Shown: piece after piece, positions 1-11,649 of the stretch
Layout of the letters: every line of letters begins with the position of its first letter
How positions within the stretch are numbered: the first letter of the stretch is position 1
NCBI GenBank assembly: GCA_035079385.1
Contig: JAVHKY010000001.1
Location: 10,440,501-10,504,500, forward strand
Reading direction: 5' to 3'
Length of the DNA stretch: 64,000 bases
Origin: Aspidiotus rigidus
Lineage: Eukaryota > Arthropoda > Insecta > Hemiptera > Diaspididae
Notes under the pieces: generated by a model
What the model saw: the letters and a program-made list of their open reading frames with translations, nothing else
What the model was told of the DNA's origin: nothing
The model's database searches: none
Translations under genes and position numbers: made by a program

Positions 1-439
1 GTGAATTATAAAAAATGTTGAATTTTGAAAATATCACATCATGTTGAAAACAAAATAATGATAATTAGTTGAACAAGTATACAAAAATCCGGTGGTATTG
101 ATCTTCCATGGATTTTTATTTGTTTTTCTCGTTAAATTTCAATTTATTGATTCACAAGTCATTTTAAATATTATGATTGAAGTTTTATAGTTTCCAAAGT
201 CTTTCATTATGGAACTGAAAAAACGTTACTGGAGTTGTATATGGAATGAATATTCAATTTTGTTCGACCGATTATACAGTTTATATTTTTTTACTGCAAA
301 ACCACCCGTTTCAAAAGAGGCACCACATTCCAAAAAGACTTTAGTCCTATTTTTTGCGCTCCTTTTTCCTTGCCAGCGAGAGCATGGCAGGTTTTTCCAT
401 TCAAGTATTATGGTATTATTCTTTGTTCATCTCATGATT
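1..439. other. Noncoding flank
   Basis: AT-rich single-copy-looking sequence. The 90-codon frame on the plus strand (209-481) ends in a run of Lys/Asn from poly-A and has no recognisable domain, so I do not call it a gene. If the Rbp6 exon at 21.4 kb is real, this lies in its downstream intron. Confidence 0.5.
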
Positions 440-1075
440 ACTATTTCAAAAAAAAAAAATAATAATAAAAAAAAATATTAAGACATAAGAAATGCTATAA
501 AACTATCTTTTTTTTTTTTAAATTGAGTTACTCAAAATGTTTAAAATAGTTTAAAACCTTTTTGGAATGTGGTACCTTAATTTTTATCATTTTAATTCAA
601 TCATAATTATATTTTTATTACTTCAAATATAAATAATTTATTTAATATAAATTGAATTTATTTCATAATAATTATTTTGATCTTTATTATAATCAAAATA
701 TTAATTATAATAATAATACTCATCATGAATACGTGTCCAGTATTGTTTTTTCAATTCTTAAAAAAAGGTTGTAACATCCACAATGAAATTAATTTCATCT
801 TTTATAATATATATTTTATTATTATTTGTAATCAAAATGATTTTTTAAATTTTTATATCAATAAATCAAATATAATACTCGTATATTTTTTTAGAACTGA
901 TAAAAATATTTTTTGAGTGTGGAAAATAATAGATTTCTTGATTTGATCATTTATTTTTTATTATAATTTTCACTAATAATAATATTTAAACATCACAAAC
1001 CAATATAATGTACAAGTATTTTCATTTAGTTTTTCTTCTTTTTTTTTTTTTTTAAACGAACTCTTTAACTACTTA
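440..1075. repeat. AT-rich island with poly-A/poly-T runs
   Basis: The stretch is almost only A and T, with ATT/AAT words and homopolymer runs, and ends in a T-tract at about 1040-1054. Just after the T-tract comes a short GC-containing border (ACTACTTAACGGGTCATTAG) that resembles the border after the T-tract of the AT-rich island at 34440-35160. No coding signal is seen; the short frames are AT-composition artefacts. Confidence 0.6.
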
Positions 1076-1089
1076 ACGGGTCATTAGCT

Positions 1090-2159
1090 CAGGGAGAGAT
1101 GTTCAGATTAAAAAGTTTTGATTTTGATATTTAATAATTTTCATATACTTGTCCAACTACATAATTATAATTCACCTTCGCTCTCAAAGGGCCGAGGGTA
1201 TTTAATTCATAATATTCATAATATTTAAGTCATTACTTTTAAGTTTTATATATCCTCAATACAGGTTATTCAGATTCAGATTCAATTTTCATGTACTTTG
1301 TCCAACTAATTATAATTCATTTTGAAAACGTCATAATGTTCTCAAAATACTCGTATAAAAATTTTTCATTCAAAAAATTTACGTACTAGCGAAAAATGGG
1401 AAATGAATTTGAATTCATCTTCGAAAATAATCTCAGAACCATCTGAAGACCATCATTAATTAATATGATAACTGTTCAGAAGTCTCATTTTAGAAACGCT
1501 TGGGCAACTAAAAATTGAAATGAATCTGGTGCTAAAGAGGTACCCAGAATTTGAAGATATTCAGAAGAGGGAACAGGGAGAGAATTTTTTTCATAAACAG
1601 TATCATGTATTGGGTAACACGGCATGCAAAGATAAGAGTCTCCTTTGTATATAGTATGACATGTCACCTTTTTTAGTCAAAAAATACGCGTGATTACCTA
1701 TATTTGGTGAGTGTTCTATTTCTCTGATTTCTATTCGCTGTGTTCATTATTTGAACCGAAAATTATTCTGTAAAAGACACTACAAACAGGAAGAGTTGAG
1801 GGGGGAAAAAGTAAAAAGCTAAGATCCTCCAATCCCCGCTTCCTCGCTCTCTAAGGACGCTTTATCTAGCTATTAGATATTTTTTCTTTGAGATAAGGTG
1901 TGTCGGTGAAAAACCGCTTTTAGTAAGGTGTGCTCACTTCGGAGTCTGGTGAAGGATTGATTTTTCTCTTTTCATGTAATTACCAAATCACTTCCCTTAT
2001 GAGTAATAGGGAGTTTTTCGGATTTGTCATCTATTGTATCTCATTTTCAGATAAGGTGACGTCATTTCATAATTGTATTGCATGCTTAACACTAGCTATC
2101 TAACTTCTCCATCTACTTCAAACTAATCCACCTTCATTTTTCTTTTGTATTTATAATTA
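1090..2159. other. Noncoding, nothing recognised
   Basis: Ordinary mixed-composition sequence. I see no ORF with domain content, RNA gene, tandem repeat or long inverted repeat here. Confidence 0.5.
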
Positions 2160-3254
2160 CTGAATGTATTCTACTATGAAAATACAAACCAAGAACGTTT
2201 GAACAGATGTGACTGCAGACGCAATATTGTTTCACAAAACATTGTAAATTTTAGTCATAATCAAACTGAACTTCGTGCATCACATTCTACAGATATTTTA
2301 AAGTTACTATCATCCGCAACTGACGGTGGTTCGGAGAATGGAACTTAGTGTTTATATAAGATATTTCTGCATTTATGGACTGATAGTTACGATGACATCA
2401 GCGGACGAAGATGATGAACTGGAAAGGAAGTTTTTGGAAATTCACCAAAGTAAGCAACAAGAAACATTGAAATTGATTTGACGCTCGGCTTTCTCAAGAA
2501 GATAACCGTCAACTGAATTTAAATAACAACAGGGATAAAGTCTCGTCCAAACCACGTAAGGGGAATTGGAGTTCATCGGCTTTTCGTCTTGACTTATCAT
2601 TCAATGTCAACAACGGGAAATGAGCTCCAGCCACAATTAGAAACACTTAGGTCTGTTTGTCTAAGTTGAAATTATAGTATTTCCAACGAAGCTTTTGATT
2701 GCAACCATCACAGCCAGTGGCATAGCCACAAAATTCTCAAGGGCGGTTTTGAACAAGATTTTATACGACGGCTATGCTATTGACCTCAGCTTCAGTGTCG
2801 AGACAAGAACGTACTTTTCATCCGCTAGGTGACTGTACCATATTTTAAATGCAGGATATAATTTAGGTCGTCTTCAAAAAGGCAAATATGTGAGACTATC
2901 ATCTTTGTTTTTGTCCACTTCAAATCAGGGGACGGCTCCTTACTGTGGCCAGCGATGCAGAAGGGGAAACTTCCAGACAAAATGGAAGAGTGTCGAAGAT
3001 ATTTGGGCTCGAAAAATGAAATCACGTGGGCTAGGACCTACCCTATGCGTGTGGTTCTTCAGTTGGATCAAGAAGAAGAAGACGTCCTCTATCTCGAAGC
3101 ATATGGACTCCAGTGCACAAGCTTAAACAATTTCAGAAATGAAATAGAGAATTTTTTCGCGCTAGGTCCGGATAAATACGTTTACGAACTGGACGAGTAT
3201 TTACACGAGAAGACAGACACGTTTTATTATATTTTAATACCGTTCGGAAAATGA
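2160..3254 (+). pseudogene. ORF remnants of an unrecognised gene or element
   Basis: Several short plus-strand frames follow one another. An open frame without ATG ends at the TAG at 2346. A short frame starts at ATG 2389. A 99-codon frame spans 2955-3254 (MQKGKLPD... to ...YILIPFGK). The last has a varied, soluble-protein-like composition, with acidic patches and aromatic residues (YVYELDEYLHEKTDTFYYI), unlike the poly-Lys/Asn frames nearby. I do not recognise the family. It could be exons of an old mobile element or of a gene; no convincing splice pair links the frames. Coding status is uncertain. Confidence 0.2.
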
Positions 3255-5800
3255 AAAGATTCTGGAGATGCGTCACATTAGATTCGGACAAAACAAACAG
3301 AAAGTTATAAAATTTGGACGAGTCTCGAGTGCTTTCTTCAGATCAAGAAAAATACTCCGCGAGATAAGATTACCCTACAAACAATATGATCTTGTTGTTT
3401 CTTTTTTCTTCTTGTACGTCTTGGTTTGACAAAGGTGGAAATGAGGAAATTTTTTTACACCACTGAAAAGAAAATTGTATCCCGTTATTATGACATTAAT
3501 GGGAGTGTTGATGTAGAACTCCGATAGAAGCATTAGGAGTCAAATTTTCGTTTAACAATTAAGGTAGAGTGGAACGTCTTCATTTTGGAGAAAGATATGA
3601 ATCGCAGTCCTAAGATTTTTTCATGAAAGAGCTAGCAAATATTGAGCTCAATTATCACTCCAACTTTGCTTTGGGAGCGTGGTCTTCCTTCTCGTTGCAC
3701 ATAGAGTGAAAAATGGGAAAGCTGGTCTTACCGGTGCTCTGACCACTACAAACTCACCGAGTGCCAGATCAGGTAGGTGCTGCCCCTGTACAAAATTTTT
3801 CTCACCGCTCTGATTTTTTCATCCAAGCAATTTTATACATACTTTGACATAGTGCGATAGAGTTTTTTTGCTCAATTTGACGCCCTGTGCAGGTGCACAG
3901 TCTGAACATGTGATAAACCCCGCACTGGATTCACCACCTTCAGTCAGCCAAAACCCTTATCAGGTGAAAAAGTTTTCCTCGATTTCTTACAATTCATTCA
4001 GGCATTTCCTTTCTTCAGAACTGCATTTCTAGCCCTGAGTAAAGACTCTTTGGAGACAGGAGTACCATTGGCGTGTGCCGACATTCGCACGGAAAAACAT
4101 TAAGATACTCTGAGCACGTACTATCTGTCCTCATTTTAATCAGCACACCATCTTCGCTGTTTATAGTTCGGTAATTATTACGCGTACGAAGGGAAGGCGA
4201 AGGAAAATGGGAGATCGAAAATCCTTCAAAGAAGATCGTGGGAGTCAAAATTCAAAACGTTATATTATTATTTCGCTAGTCCAACAATATCGTCAATCCT
4301 TTCGACGGAGAAAGGGGTGCGCAACAATAAATATTGTCGAATTTGCTTGCGTTCTGGCTCGATGGCTCTAATCTAAAACGATTACGCATTCGGAATCGTA
4401 AACAATCCGATAAGAACGTGTCTTGCGCGGTCCGCAGTCCGCACGCCCGACAATTGAATTAATTTCGAATGATTATCGAGAAACGAAAATGCACGAGGAA
4501 GTATAATATGTATACGCCTCGACACAATAACTCGCAAGTTTGAAGTCTCGAGAAGTTCTCTCTCTTCCTGCTCGGCGGCGCGGCGTACGTGTCTGCATTC
4601 GATTCAATAAAATACGCAAAACTCGAAGAAAGAAAAACCAGCAACGTTTTCCCGAGATTGGCAAAACAAAATCGTATTATTATCGCATTACTAGAGTCGA
4701 AGAGAGGGCGCATCTTCATTCAAAAACAGTGTAGACAAGAAGTAGAAGAAGCGACGGTTGCGGCGTTTCCTTCTTCTGACTAACCGAGAAAGATGAGAAA
4801 AAAAATAAAAATAAGAAATAATGAAATGGAATGAGAGACAGGAGAAAAGTTGAGTGCGCATTTCAAAGATCTGCTCCATTTCCAACTTATTCGTTTCTAC
4901 TTGTGTAATTCATTTCAACTTATCATTCGCGCTCAGCGTCGTCCTCATTGAAAAACTATAATTATGATACGTTTCCCATTACAGAATTGAAACTTTTTTT
5001 TTTTTTTTCTCTGAAAAATGATGGCAAAATGAATGTCTTGTATGAAGAAAGAAACCGAATTGAGAGGAGGTGATGAAAATATGCGAGTAAGTTCAACGAT
5101 CATTTCTGCCAGGGGATTACTTTTCTTTTATTTGTCCGCCGTTCATGCTTGCATCAGTATTCTTCGGGTATTGAAAAACGTTCGGACAGAGAAAATCTCA
5201 GGAGAATTATCCAGAATATTTCTTGGCAACGAGGCTGAGGGAAAATAGCCGAGAGAAGGGGTCTTGGAAATTATAAAAGTACGAGGTTTGAGGCACTTTC
5301 GAGGAGAATTCTTCAAAGGGCTTTCCTGCTGATTGATGTTTTTGACAAGGAGACGGTGGATGGTATTTATCCTGGGTTGTAAAAGTCACTTACTCCACCA
5401 TCTTTATACCGGATAATACCAGTAAGCTTTGAGAAGAGATTAGAAAACCATTTCCTTTCAGTCAATGGTAGGCATTTTGTTTTAGGCAATCAATAGCATT
5501 ATAACCATCCAGAAGAAGAGAGTATTAAAGGAGGCTTTGGTCTCGCTTCTGAAAATTGGTCCTGAACAGGATCTCTCATTGAAGATTTTGAATAGATAAA
5601 TAGAAATAATGATCATGTTCTCTGCTTATTAATTTTAATTTTATTATTACTCAGGTCTAGTATCCTATAAGTCATCGTCAAGCGAACTAGTTTTCAAGGG
5701 ATCAGTCGCACCGCTCGTTGGCCCCATTCAGAGTCCAATGTAAGTCTAGTATGCCACATCAAAAAAGTTGGTATTATGGATTACTGTATAATTATTAGGA
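3255..5800. other. Noncoding, CpG-containing, nothing recognised
   Basis: Mixed-composition sequence with normal CpG content. Overlapping frames on both strands at 4459-4885 are mutual shadows of an Arg/Lys-rich stretch and show no domain. No tandem or long inverted repeat seen. Confidence 0.5.
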
Positions 5801-5817
5801 CGGGTGGCCTACAACCT

Positions 5818-8097
5818 AAATTTATCTCGTTCAAACTTTCCATCTCTTCCCCCGCATTGCGGAAAAGAATTGAAAGGTGACTTTTACGGAAATGGCTGGA
5901 CGCTGAACGACGTACTTCCATGCTCTCGGAACTATTGAGACGTTCCCTCGACCGTTTACAAATTTTACTACATACCTCCGAACTCCAAGAGTTCCTCAAC
6001 CAGTTATCATATGAAAAAAACGCGCTTACCGTATCCTTACACCACAAGAAACTTCGTAAAATTGAGAAACTAGTGGATGCAAAGAATGCGAAATTCTCCG
6101 CACAAAAGAGGAGGATAACCGAGTTCGCCCCCTCCGTAGTCAACCTTTCCGATGTTGTTTTGCCTGACAATTATCTAAAACTGCTAGAAAGAGGAAGGAA
6201 GTTCGCTGTCACACCCACTGATAAACGCGAGAAAATGAAGACCATTCGAATATCAGACCTCACTGTGGGCCTCCGTGGTGACTCACGCTTAAACAGCGAC
6301 AAAATAAGAAAACGTATTGACACCATGGTCTCTCTACTCTCAGCACCTCCCCCCCCCTCCTTTCTCACAATTTCTTTCAACTCCAGCAACGTTTAGCACA
6401 CGGAAATCTTGTAGTCGTCAAGGCTGATAAAGGTGAAACCCTTATCGTCATCCCCGTGCCGATTATGATAAGAAGATGATTGACTTCCTCAATTCATCTG
6501 GAGCAGTACCCACGAACTTCAATCTCAATAACTACAGCAAAGAAATACGATCCGCTATCAAAAAAGCATTAAGATACGTTATTCGCACCCATCATGATAA
6601 TCGGAAGCAAATGAACTTTGCCACTCCGCGCCTCTATGATCAGATGACGCTTCACAAACCGGATCATCCTGTCAGACCAGTAGTCGCCTTCTTCTCAGAC
6701 CCGTCGTTCTTACTTGCGAAAGCCTCTTGGTTCTTGACCTCCTCTGACTTCACTCCTCAACGCACAATAAAGAATTCCACCGAGCTGGCTAGAGATCTAC
6801 ATCCTAAAACTTTCCCACCCGGCTCTCGACTCATCTCATTCGATGCCTTGAGTATGTTCACACAAATTCCGGTCCGCGATACAATTGACATTATGCTCTC
6901 GCACCTCCGAGAAAAACAACTCCATAACGACATAATTCGTGAATTCAAAAAATTAATAACGCTATGTCTTCAAGACAATATCTGCTTCTTCCATGGGAAA
7001 ACATACAAGTTTCCCGACGGACTCCCAATGGGAGGACCGTTATCCACTTTGGTAGCCGACATATTTATGGACCATATGGAATCTCAGATCCTCACTGATG
7101 ATATCCTTACTCAGCACGTCCTTTACTATGCGCGATACGTTGACGACGTCTTTTGTGTGTGGAATGGTACCGATGACACCTTGCAGCAATTCTTATCCAC
7201 TCTGAATTCCTTCCACCCATCTATGATGTTCACTCTTGAAATTGGCAATGATTCTCTAAACTTCCTCGACCTCACTCTCACTCTGCGACCTTCACCTGAA
7301 ACAAACCACCTCTCTCTCGATTACAGACAGGCATCCTTCACCGGAATATCCATCGCAAACGACTCGCTTTACCCACGCCCGCACAAACTGGCCACGGTCA
7401 ATGTTGTTATCCACAGGCTGCTCGTCCTCCCTCTATCAGAAGAGGCACGTCTCATTGAGATTCAATCCATTCAGGATATGGCTTTACAGAATGGCCTTAA
7501 TACTCGTATCGATGTTCCACCAATGGTACGTCGGAAAAGCCTACTTCTGCTTCTTGCTGAGTCACGTGATGATAATTCTATTCAAAATTCCCCCCTACTC
7601 ATCGTAAACGCTGGCTTCGTCTCCCCTACTTAGGGAAAGTTCTAGTACACTGTTTCGTGAACTGAAGAGATATAATTACTACGTCGGTTTTTATCCAGTC
7701 ACAACCTTGAATCAGCTCATCCGCCTTAAACACACCATCCCAGAAGAAGAAAAATCTGGTATATACAGACTATCCTGTGGCGATTGTGCTGCCCAATATA
7801 TAGGTCAGACAGGTCGTTCCCTCAAAACTCGACTCGTCGAACATCGAACAGCGTACAACTCTGAAAAACCTAAGGATTCTGCAATAGCGAAACATTGCCT
7901 TGAAAAGGAAGACGATTTTGAGAAAATATCCTCCATACTCATTCATCAATGCCCCAAAGGGAACTTCATGAATCGTACCGAGGAAATAGAAACCATATCA
8001 ACCTTCAAATCGATTGGTCCGAATCTCTTGAATGACCTCACCGCCACTTTGGTCACTTCTATTATATGCCACGTATACAACTTTCATGTTGACCAAG
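5818..8097 (+). pseudogene. Penelope-like retroelement: reverse transcriptase plus GIY-YIG endonuclease, frameshifted
   Basis: This is the coding region of a Penelope-like element, which copies RNA into DNA and nicks target DNA with a C-terminal GIY-YIG nuclease. The N-terminal part is open from about 5818 with an in-frame TGA at 5878, continues to 6396, and carries the family stretch VVNLSDVVLPDNYLKLL. A second frame (from about 6393) holds VVVKADKGETLIVIP. A third frame (6476-7633) holds the RT core: motif A LISFDALSMF, then GLPMGGPLSTLVADIFM, then the catalytic YARYVDD at about 7126-7146, then the thumb. A last frame shift leads to GIY-YIG: SGIYRLSCGDCAAQYIGQTG near 7758-7815 with a downstream Arg/His/Glu-bearing helix. 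At least four disablements (one stop, three or more frame changes) make it non-functional. Catalytic residues are intact, so it is fairly young. No terminal repeat is seen at its 5' side; its 3' end runs into the inverted repeat at 8101. Confidence 0.9.
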
Positions 8098-8100
8098 GAA

Positions 8101-8672
8101 GATTAGGCTCAAAAATAAGAATAAATGGAAATAAATACCGGGAAAGGTATTTTTCGTGGATTAGGTTTAAAATGGTCTCCCAAAAGTCCACAGCGATCAG
8201 AGAGCGGACCCTCCCCCAAAGGGGGTCAAAGTACCACAAAAATTAGTTTTCTGAGAATAAATCGAAAACTAAGCATCAGAGAAAAAAAAGTTTCGAACAA
8301 AAGTTGTTCCTCATCAAATTTCCTATAAATTTCACTGTATGTATGTCAACTTAGCCCAAAAACTCGAGCTGAAAAGTTGGTTTGAAAGTTGAGCGATTTT
8401 CTCAAATTTTTGATTTTAGTGTTAGTGTAGTCAATTAGACAGGTTTCGAAAAAAAAAGAACATTGCGACATAGTAAAGGTCTGATTGCTGGAAATCGTCA
8501 AGAATGAAGTCCAAAACAACATACTAATTTCTCCGCGTTTTTCCCCAGGAGCATCTTTTTTATGGGGGTTGAAACCCCCTCAAAATTAGTTTTTTGTAAA
8601 TATCCCGCTTAGTACGCATTTTAGAGAAAAAAGTCGTCAGTCAAAAATTATTCCTCGTGAAATCCAGGCGAA
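8101..8672 (+). repeat. Left arm of a ~570-bp inverted repeat
   Basis: This arm matches the minus strand of 9681-10247 along its length, with small indels. Shared landmarks are CAGCGATCAGAGAGCGG, the CCCCCAAAGGGGGTCAAAG block, TTCGAACAAAAGTTGTTCCT and, near the inner end, TCAAAAATTATTCCTCGTG. It contains two tandem copies of a subterminal module: a G-run/C-run block, TTAGTTTT, and an AAAAGTTGTTCCTC-like block. The same module ends the element at 50.2-53.6 kb. The arm begins right where the Penelope coding region stops, so it may be a separate element or the Penelope 3' region. Confidence 0.8.
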
Positions 8673-9680
8673 CTTGCTGAATTTCTTATTGTTCCAGGCG
8701 ATATAGGGAATGATACCAAGAAGCTTGTTATCTCTTGTTTCTCCGTTTTGATAATTGCAAGACTCATGTAGTCAATCTGTCACCGCAAAATCTCGGGAGA
8801 TCGCCTGAAATGGCGGAGCAAGTTTGCCTGACCCAATTGACTATCAACGTGAAACCCTCATGCGACTACGCCAACTTTGACAAGGAGCGCGTTATTCTCG
8901 GATTTGTATTGCGGTGGTTCTTCTTGAATTTGTAGGAACAAGCTTCTTGGTGACATTCCTTCCATTGCTTGAAACAATTCCACACGTTAGCCCACTTCAA
9001 ATGTACGCGGGTCGATGTCAAAATCTCACCGCGAGTCCACATCAGAAGACCACATCCATTCCCACCATCGCTTGAAACAACCAGAATGGAAAAATTGCGA
9101 GCACAATACAGCAAAAACGTTGCACACAAAATTGAGCCCGTTTTCAGTCCAAAAATGGAGTACGACATGCTGGCCTGGCCTGGCATACAGCCTCCTCATA
9201 AGGTTAATGGAGTGGGAAGAAGACCAGCACGAACGGAAAACTCTACAGCACAACCCAGTACAAACGAATCCACCCACTCCAACTAGAAAAATCGAAATGG
9301 GGGGAAGGGCTCGTATGTTTACAGCCCCCCATTCAGCTTTTTACATATCATGCATAAGAAACGATTTTTAAAATGTCTGTCCATATATGGAAAACTTTAT
9401 TTTCATGTATGATAGGCAGTTGATTATACCTTTCTCAAAATAATATCGTGCAGCAAATTCCCTGTGACAATTATGTAATTAAAACTAATAAAATTAGTAT
9501 ACGTTTCATCGTATGTACAAGCGACATATTAACGTTACCTTCGCGCGTAACCACCGCGCAACGACGTCATCTCTCGGCAAGGAGCGCGTTATCCACGGAT
9601 TTGCATGGCGGAGGCTCAATTTCCATGAATTTTTGAGCTAACTATCACGTGTAGGTTAGAAATGAAATACGTACTCCGAT
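8673..9680. other. Spacer between the inverted arms
   Basis: About 1 kb without recognisable coding. It holds a short direct duplication: AAGGAGCGCGTTAT followed by GGATTTG occurs near 8883 and again near 9580. The 100-118-codon frames around 8866-9371 overlap each other on both strands and show no domain. Confidence 0.5.
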
Positions 9681-10247
9681 AGGAAATTTCACGAGGAATA
9701 ATTTTTGACTGATGACTTTTTTCTCTAAAATGCGTATTAAGCGGGATATTTACAAAAAACTAATTTTGAGGGGGTGTCAACCCCCATAAAAAAGATGCTC
9801 CTGGGGAAAAACGCGGAGAAGTTAGTATGTTGTTTTGGACTTCATTCTTGACCATTTCCAGCAATCAGACATTTACTATGTCACAATGTTCTTTTTTCCC
9901 CCCGAAACCTGTCTAATCTGACTACACTAACACTAAAATCAAAAATTTTACAAAATCGCTCAACTTTCAAACCAACTTTTCAGCTCGAGTTTTTGGGCTA
10001 AGTTGACATACATATAGTGAAATTTATAGGAAATTTGATGAGGAACAACTTTTGTTCGAAACTTTTTTTTCTCTGATGCATAGTTTTCGATTTATTCTCA
10101 GAAAACTAATTTTTATGGTACTTTGACCCCCTTTGGGGGAGGGGCCGCTCTCTGATCGCTGTGGATTTTCAGTATGATTACCAGGATACCATTTTAAACA
10201 TAATCCAGGAAAAAAACCTTTGCCGGTATTTATTTTCATTTCAAAAC
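9681..10247 (-). repeat. Right arm of the ~570-bp inverted repeat
   Basis: Reverse-complement partner of 8101-8672. Read on the minus strand, it starts at GATTAGG near 10247 and ends near 9681 with ATTATTCCTCGTGAAAT. The 71-codon minus frame here and the 67-codon plus frame at 8125 are the same repeat translated, not a gene. Confidence 0.8.
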
Positions 10248-10551
10248 CTAATCTGCCTGGGCCTTCGCGTTACGACTGAAACCGGTAGCGTTCTAACTTG
10301 TGTCTTGTTCTTGTGTTTTCCATTAAACTAACCTCTGGTTCTTTACTTTCGAATTATATTTTCGCTTTAAATTGATTTACCTCTTTTTCGCTATTATTAC
10401 TTTCTGTTGTTTTTCGATTGCTTTCTATTTTTTAATGTTTTCGATTTGTATCCATTTCTAAATTGTCAATCTTTTTCGATCTTCAGATATCAAGCCGCGA
10501 GTTATAAATACATCGTTACACGTCCATGTGCCTTCTTTCTATTTCATAACG

Positions 10552-10851
10552 ATGACGAGTACTTTTGAAGGAAAAATCCTCTTGATTCTTCAAGTGCCTT
10601 CATCCAGTAAAGTTTGCATAGCCATTGAAAACTATACCAATGTGTGTGCAACATCTACCCAATCTGAGCAACACATTGACTAGTCCAGCGCCCGAGATAC
10701 CAGGTATGATGCCGATATTGACACACTTTACCGATGGTTATGTTCACACAATCCATTATTTAGTGATGAGTGTAATGAAGGGCTTACTTCACTTTTGAGT
10801 GGTATAATTGCACATTCAGACGTCAATTGCCATGAACCTTATGAAGTGTGA
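10552..10851 (+). pseudogene. Fragment of a transposon-associated protein (SEQH...VNCH region)
   Basis: A 99-codon frame runs from ATG 10552 to TGA 10849 with one internal TAG at 10681. The peptide includes CATSTQSEQHID, then after the stop ARDTRYDADIDTLYRWLCSH, a hydrophobic SLLSGIIAHSD stretch and VNCHEPYEV. From memory this order (T/SEQH, a W-F/L-x-x-H/R-NP segment, a SL-S-G segment, VNC-x-x-A/Y-EVG) is typical of the N-terminal half of a large, uncharacterised arthropod protein family found in repeats. Its C-terminal half ends with LPPT and a cysteine-rich tail, and a broken C-terminal piece lies at 50891-51545. The frame ends where a GT could serve as a splice donor. Function is unknown; I infer a transposon-encoded protein. 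Confidence 0.5.
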
Positions 10852-10935
10852 TCTAGCCTCGGGGTATCCCCTCCCTCCGATGAGTACTCACGCTTTCCGA
10901 CTGAGCTGGCTCTGGGTCCTATCCGGACGCATAGG
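10852..10935 (-). repeat. Possible tRNA-derived SINE head, degenerate
   Basis: On the minus strand, CCAGCTCAGTCGGAAAGCG (about 10909-10891) matches an RNA polymerase III A box. About 50 bp later GGCTAGATCAC (about 10860-10850) resembles a decayed B box (GGTTCGATYCC type). The spacing is right for a tRNA-like promoter. No SINE body follows, because the transposon-protein fragment lies directly downstream, so this would be a truncated copy or a chance match. Confidence 0.3.
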
Positions 10936-11399
10936 CTGGGGTCAGAGTCTTGAGTATTCTCTGGAGTGGTCGTGGGCAGTCTGATGGCTATACTATGTGA
11001 AAACTTCACCGGAATAAGCAAGATCATTTGATTTAGCTTGCTGTCTCGATAGGTTACTTTACTTAAATTATGTATAGTTTATGTTGGTAGCAGGACGAGG
11101 CTTTACTCCTCTCCCCCTTGTTACATCATCGTGTCTAAGGAAAAATTTGGGGGAGGAACTCTTTTTTTTGTTAATAAAGCTCGGCTTCAATTTTTTACCA
11201 ATTTTTCTATTTTCAATTGAGATTTTTTAAGGGAGCCGGGAGGGGGAACACCCCTTGTGAGGGTTGAAATTATTTTACACCGTGGAGTATTGCACAAGAG
11301 ATCTAGTTTAAAATTTCATAATATTTGCAAAATTCTGTACATATTATTAGATTTTTATAATGTGGCCACTTTCAAGAACGATTGTGGGCCAATTGTTTG

Positions 11400-11610
11400 A
11401 CGTATGTCCAACTTCAAACACATCATATTAAAGTAAATTTTACGAGGAACACTTTTTGTTTGAAACATTTTCTCCTAGGACTTCGAATTTTCAAGATATT
11501 TGCAAAAAAAATAGATTTTGGGGGGGCTAAAACGTGCCATAGAAACGTCAGCACTGCCTCTAGGGAGGGGGGGGGTGATTTTCAATATGTTGTTTAAGAC
11601 ACCTAGCTGA
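11400..11610 (-). repeat. Further copy of the subterminal module
   Basis: Read on the minus strand this contains a G/C-run block, a weakened TTAGTTTT-like word, and TTTCAAACAAAAAGTGTTCC followed by TCGTAAAATTTAC. It matches the module found in the arms at 8.1-10.2 kb and in 50.2-53.6 kb. Its minus orientation, beyond the protein fragment, suggests that the element could extend to about 11.6 kb. Confidence 0.5.
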
Positions 11611-11649
11611 ACATTTTTCATCATAATTCGCTTTTGGCCCCCAAAATGT

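Noticed and set aside
1078..1110. ATTAGCTCAGGGAGAG resembles a tRNA A box
   Set aside because: No B box is found at the expected spacing, and no stem of a tRNA can be drawn.
4459..4885. Cluster of 60-86 codon frames on both strands
   Set aside because: Mutually overlapping shadows with Arg/Ser/Lys-rich composition and no domain.
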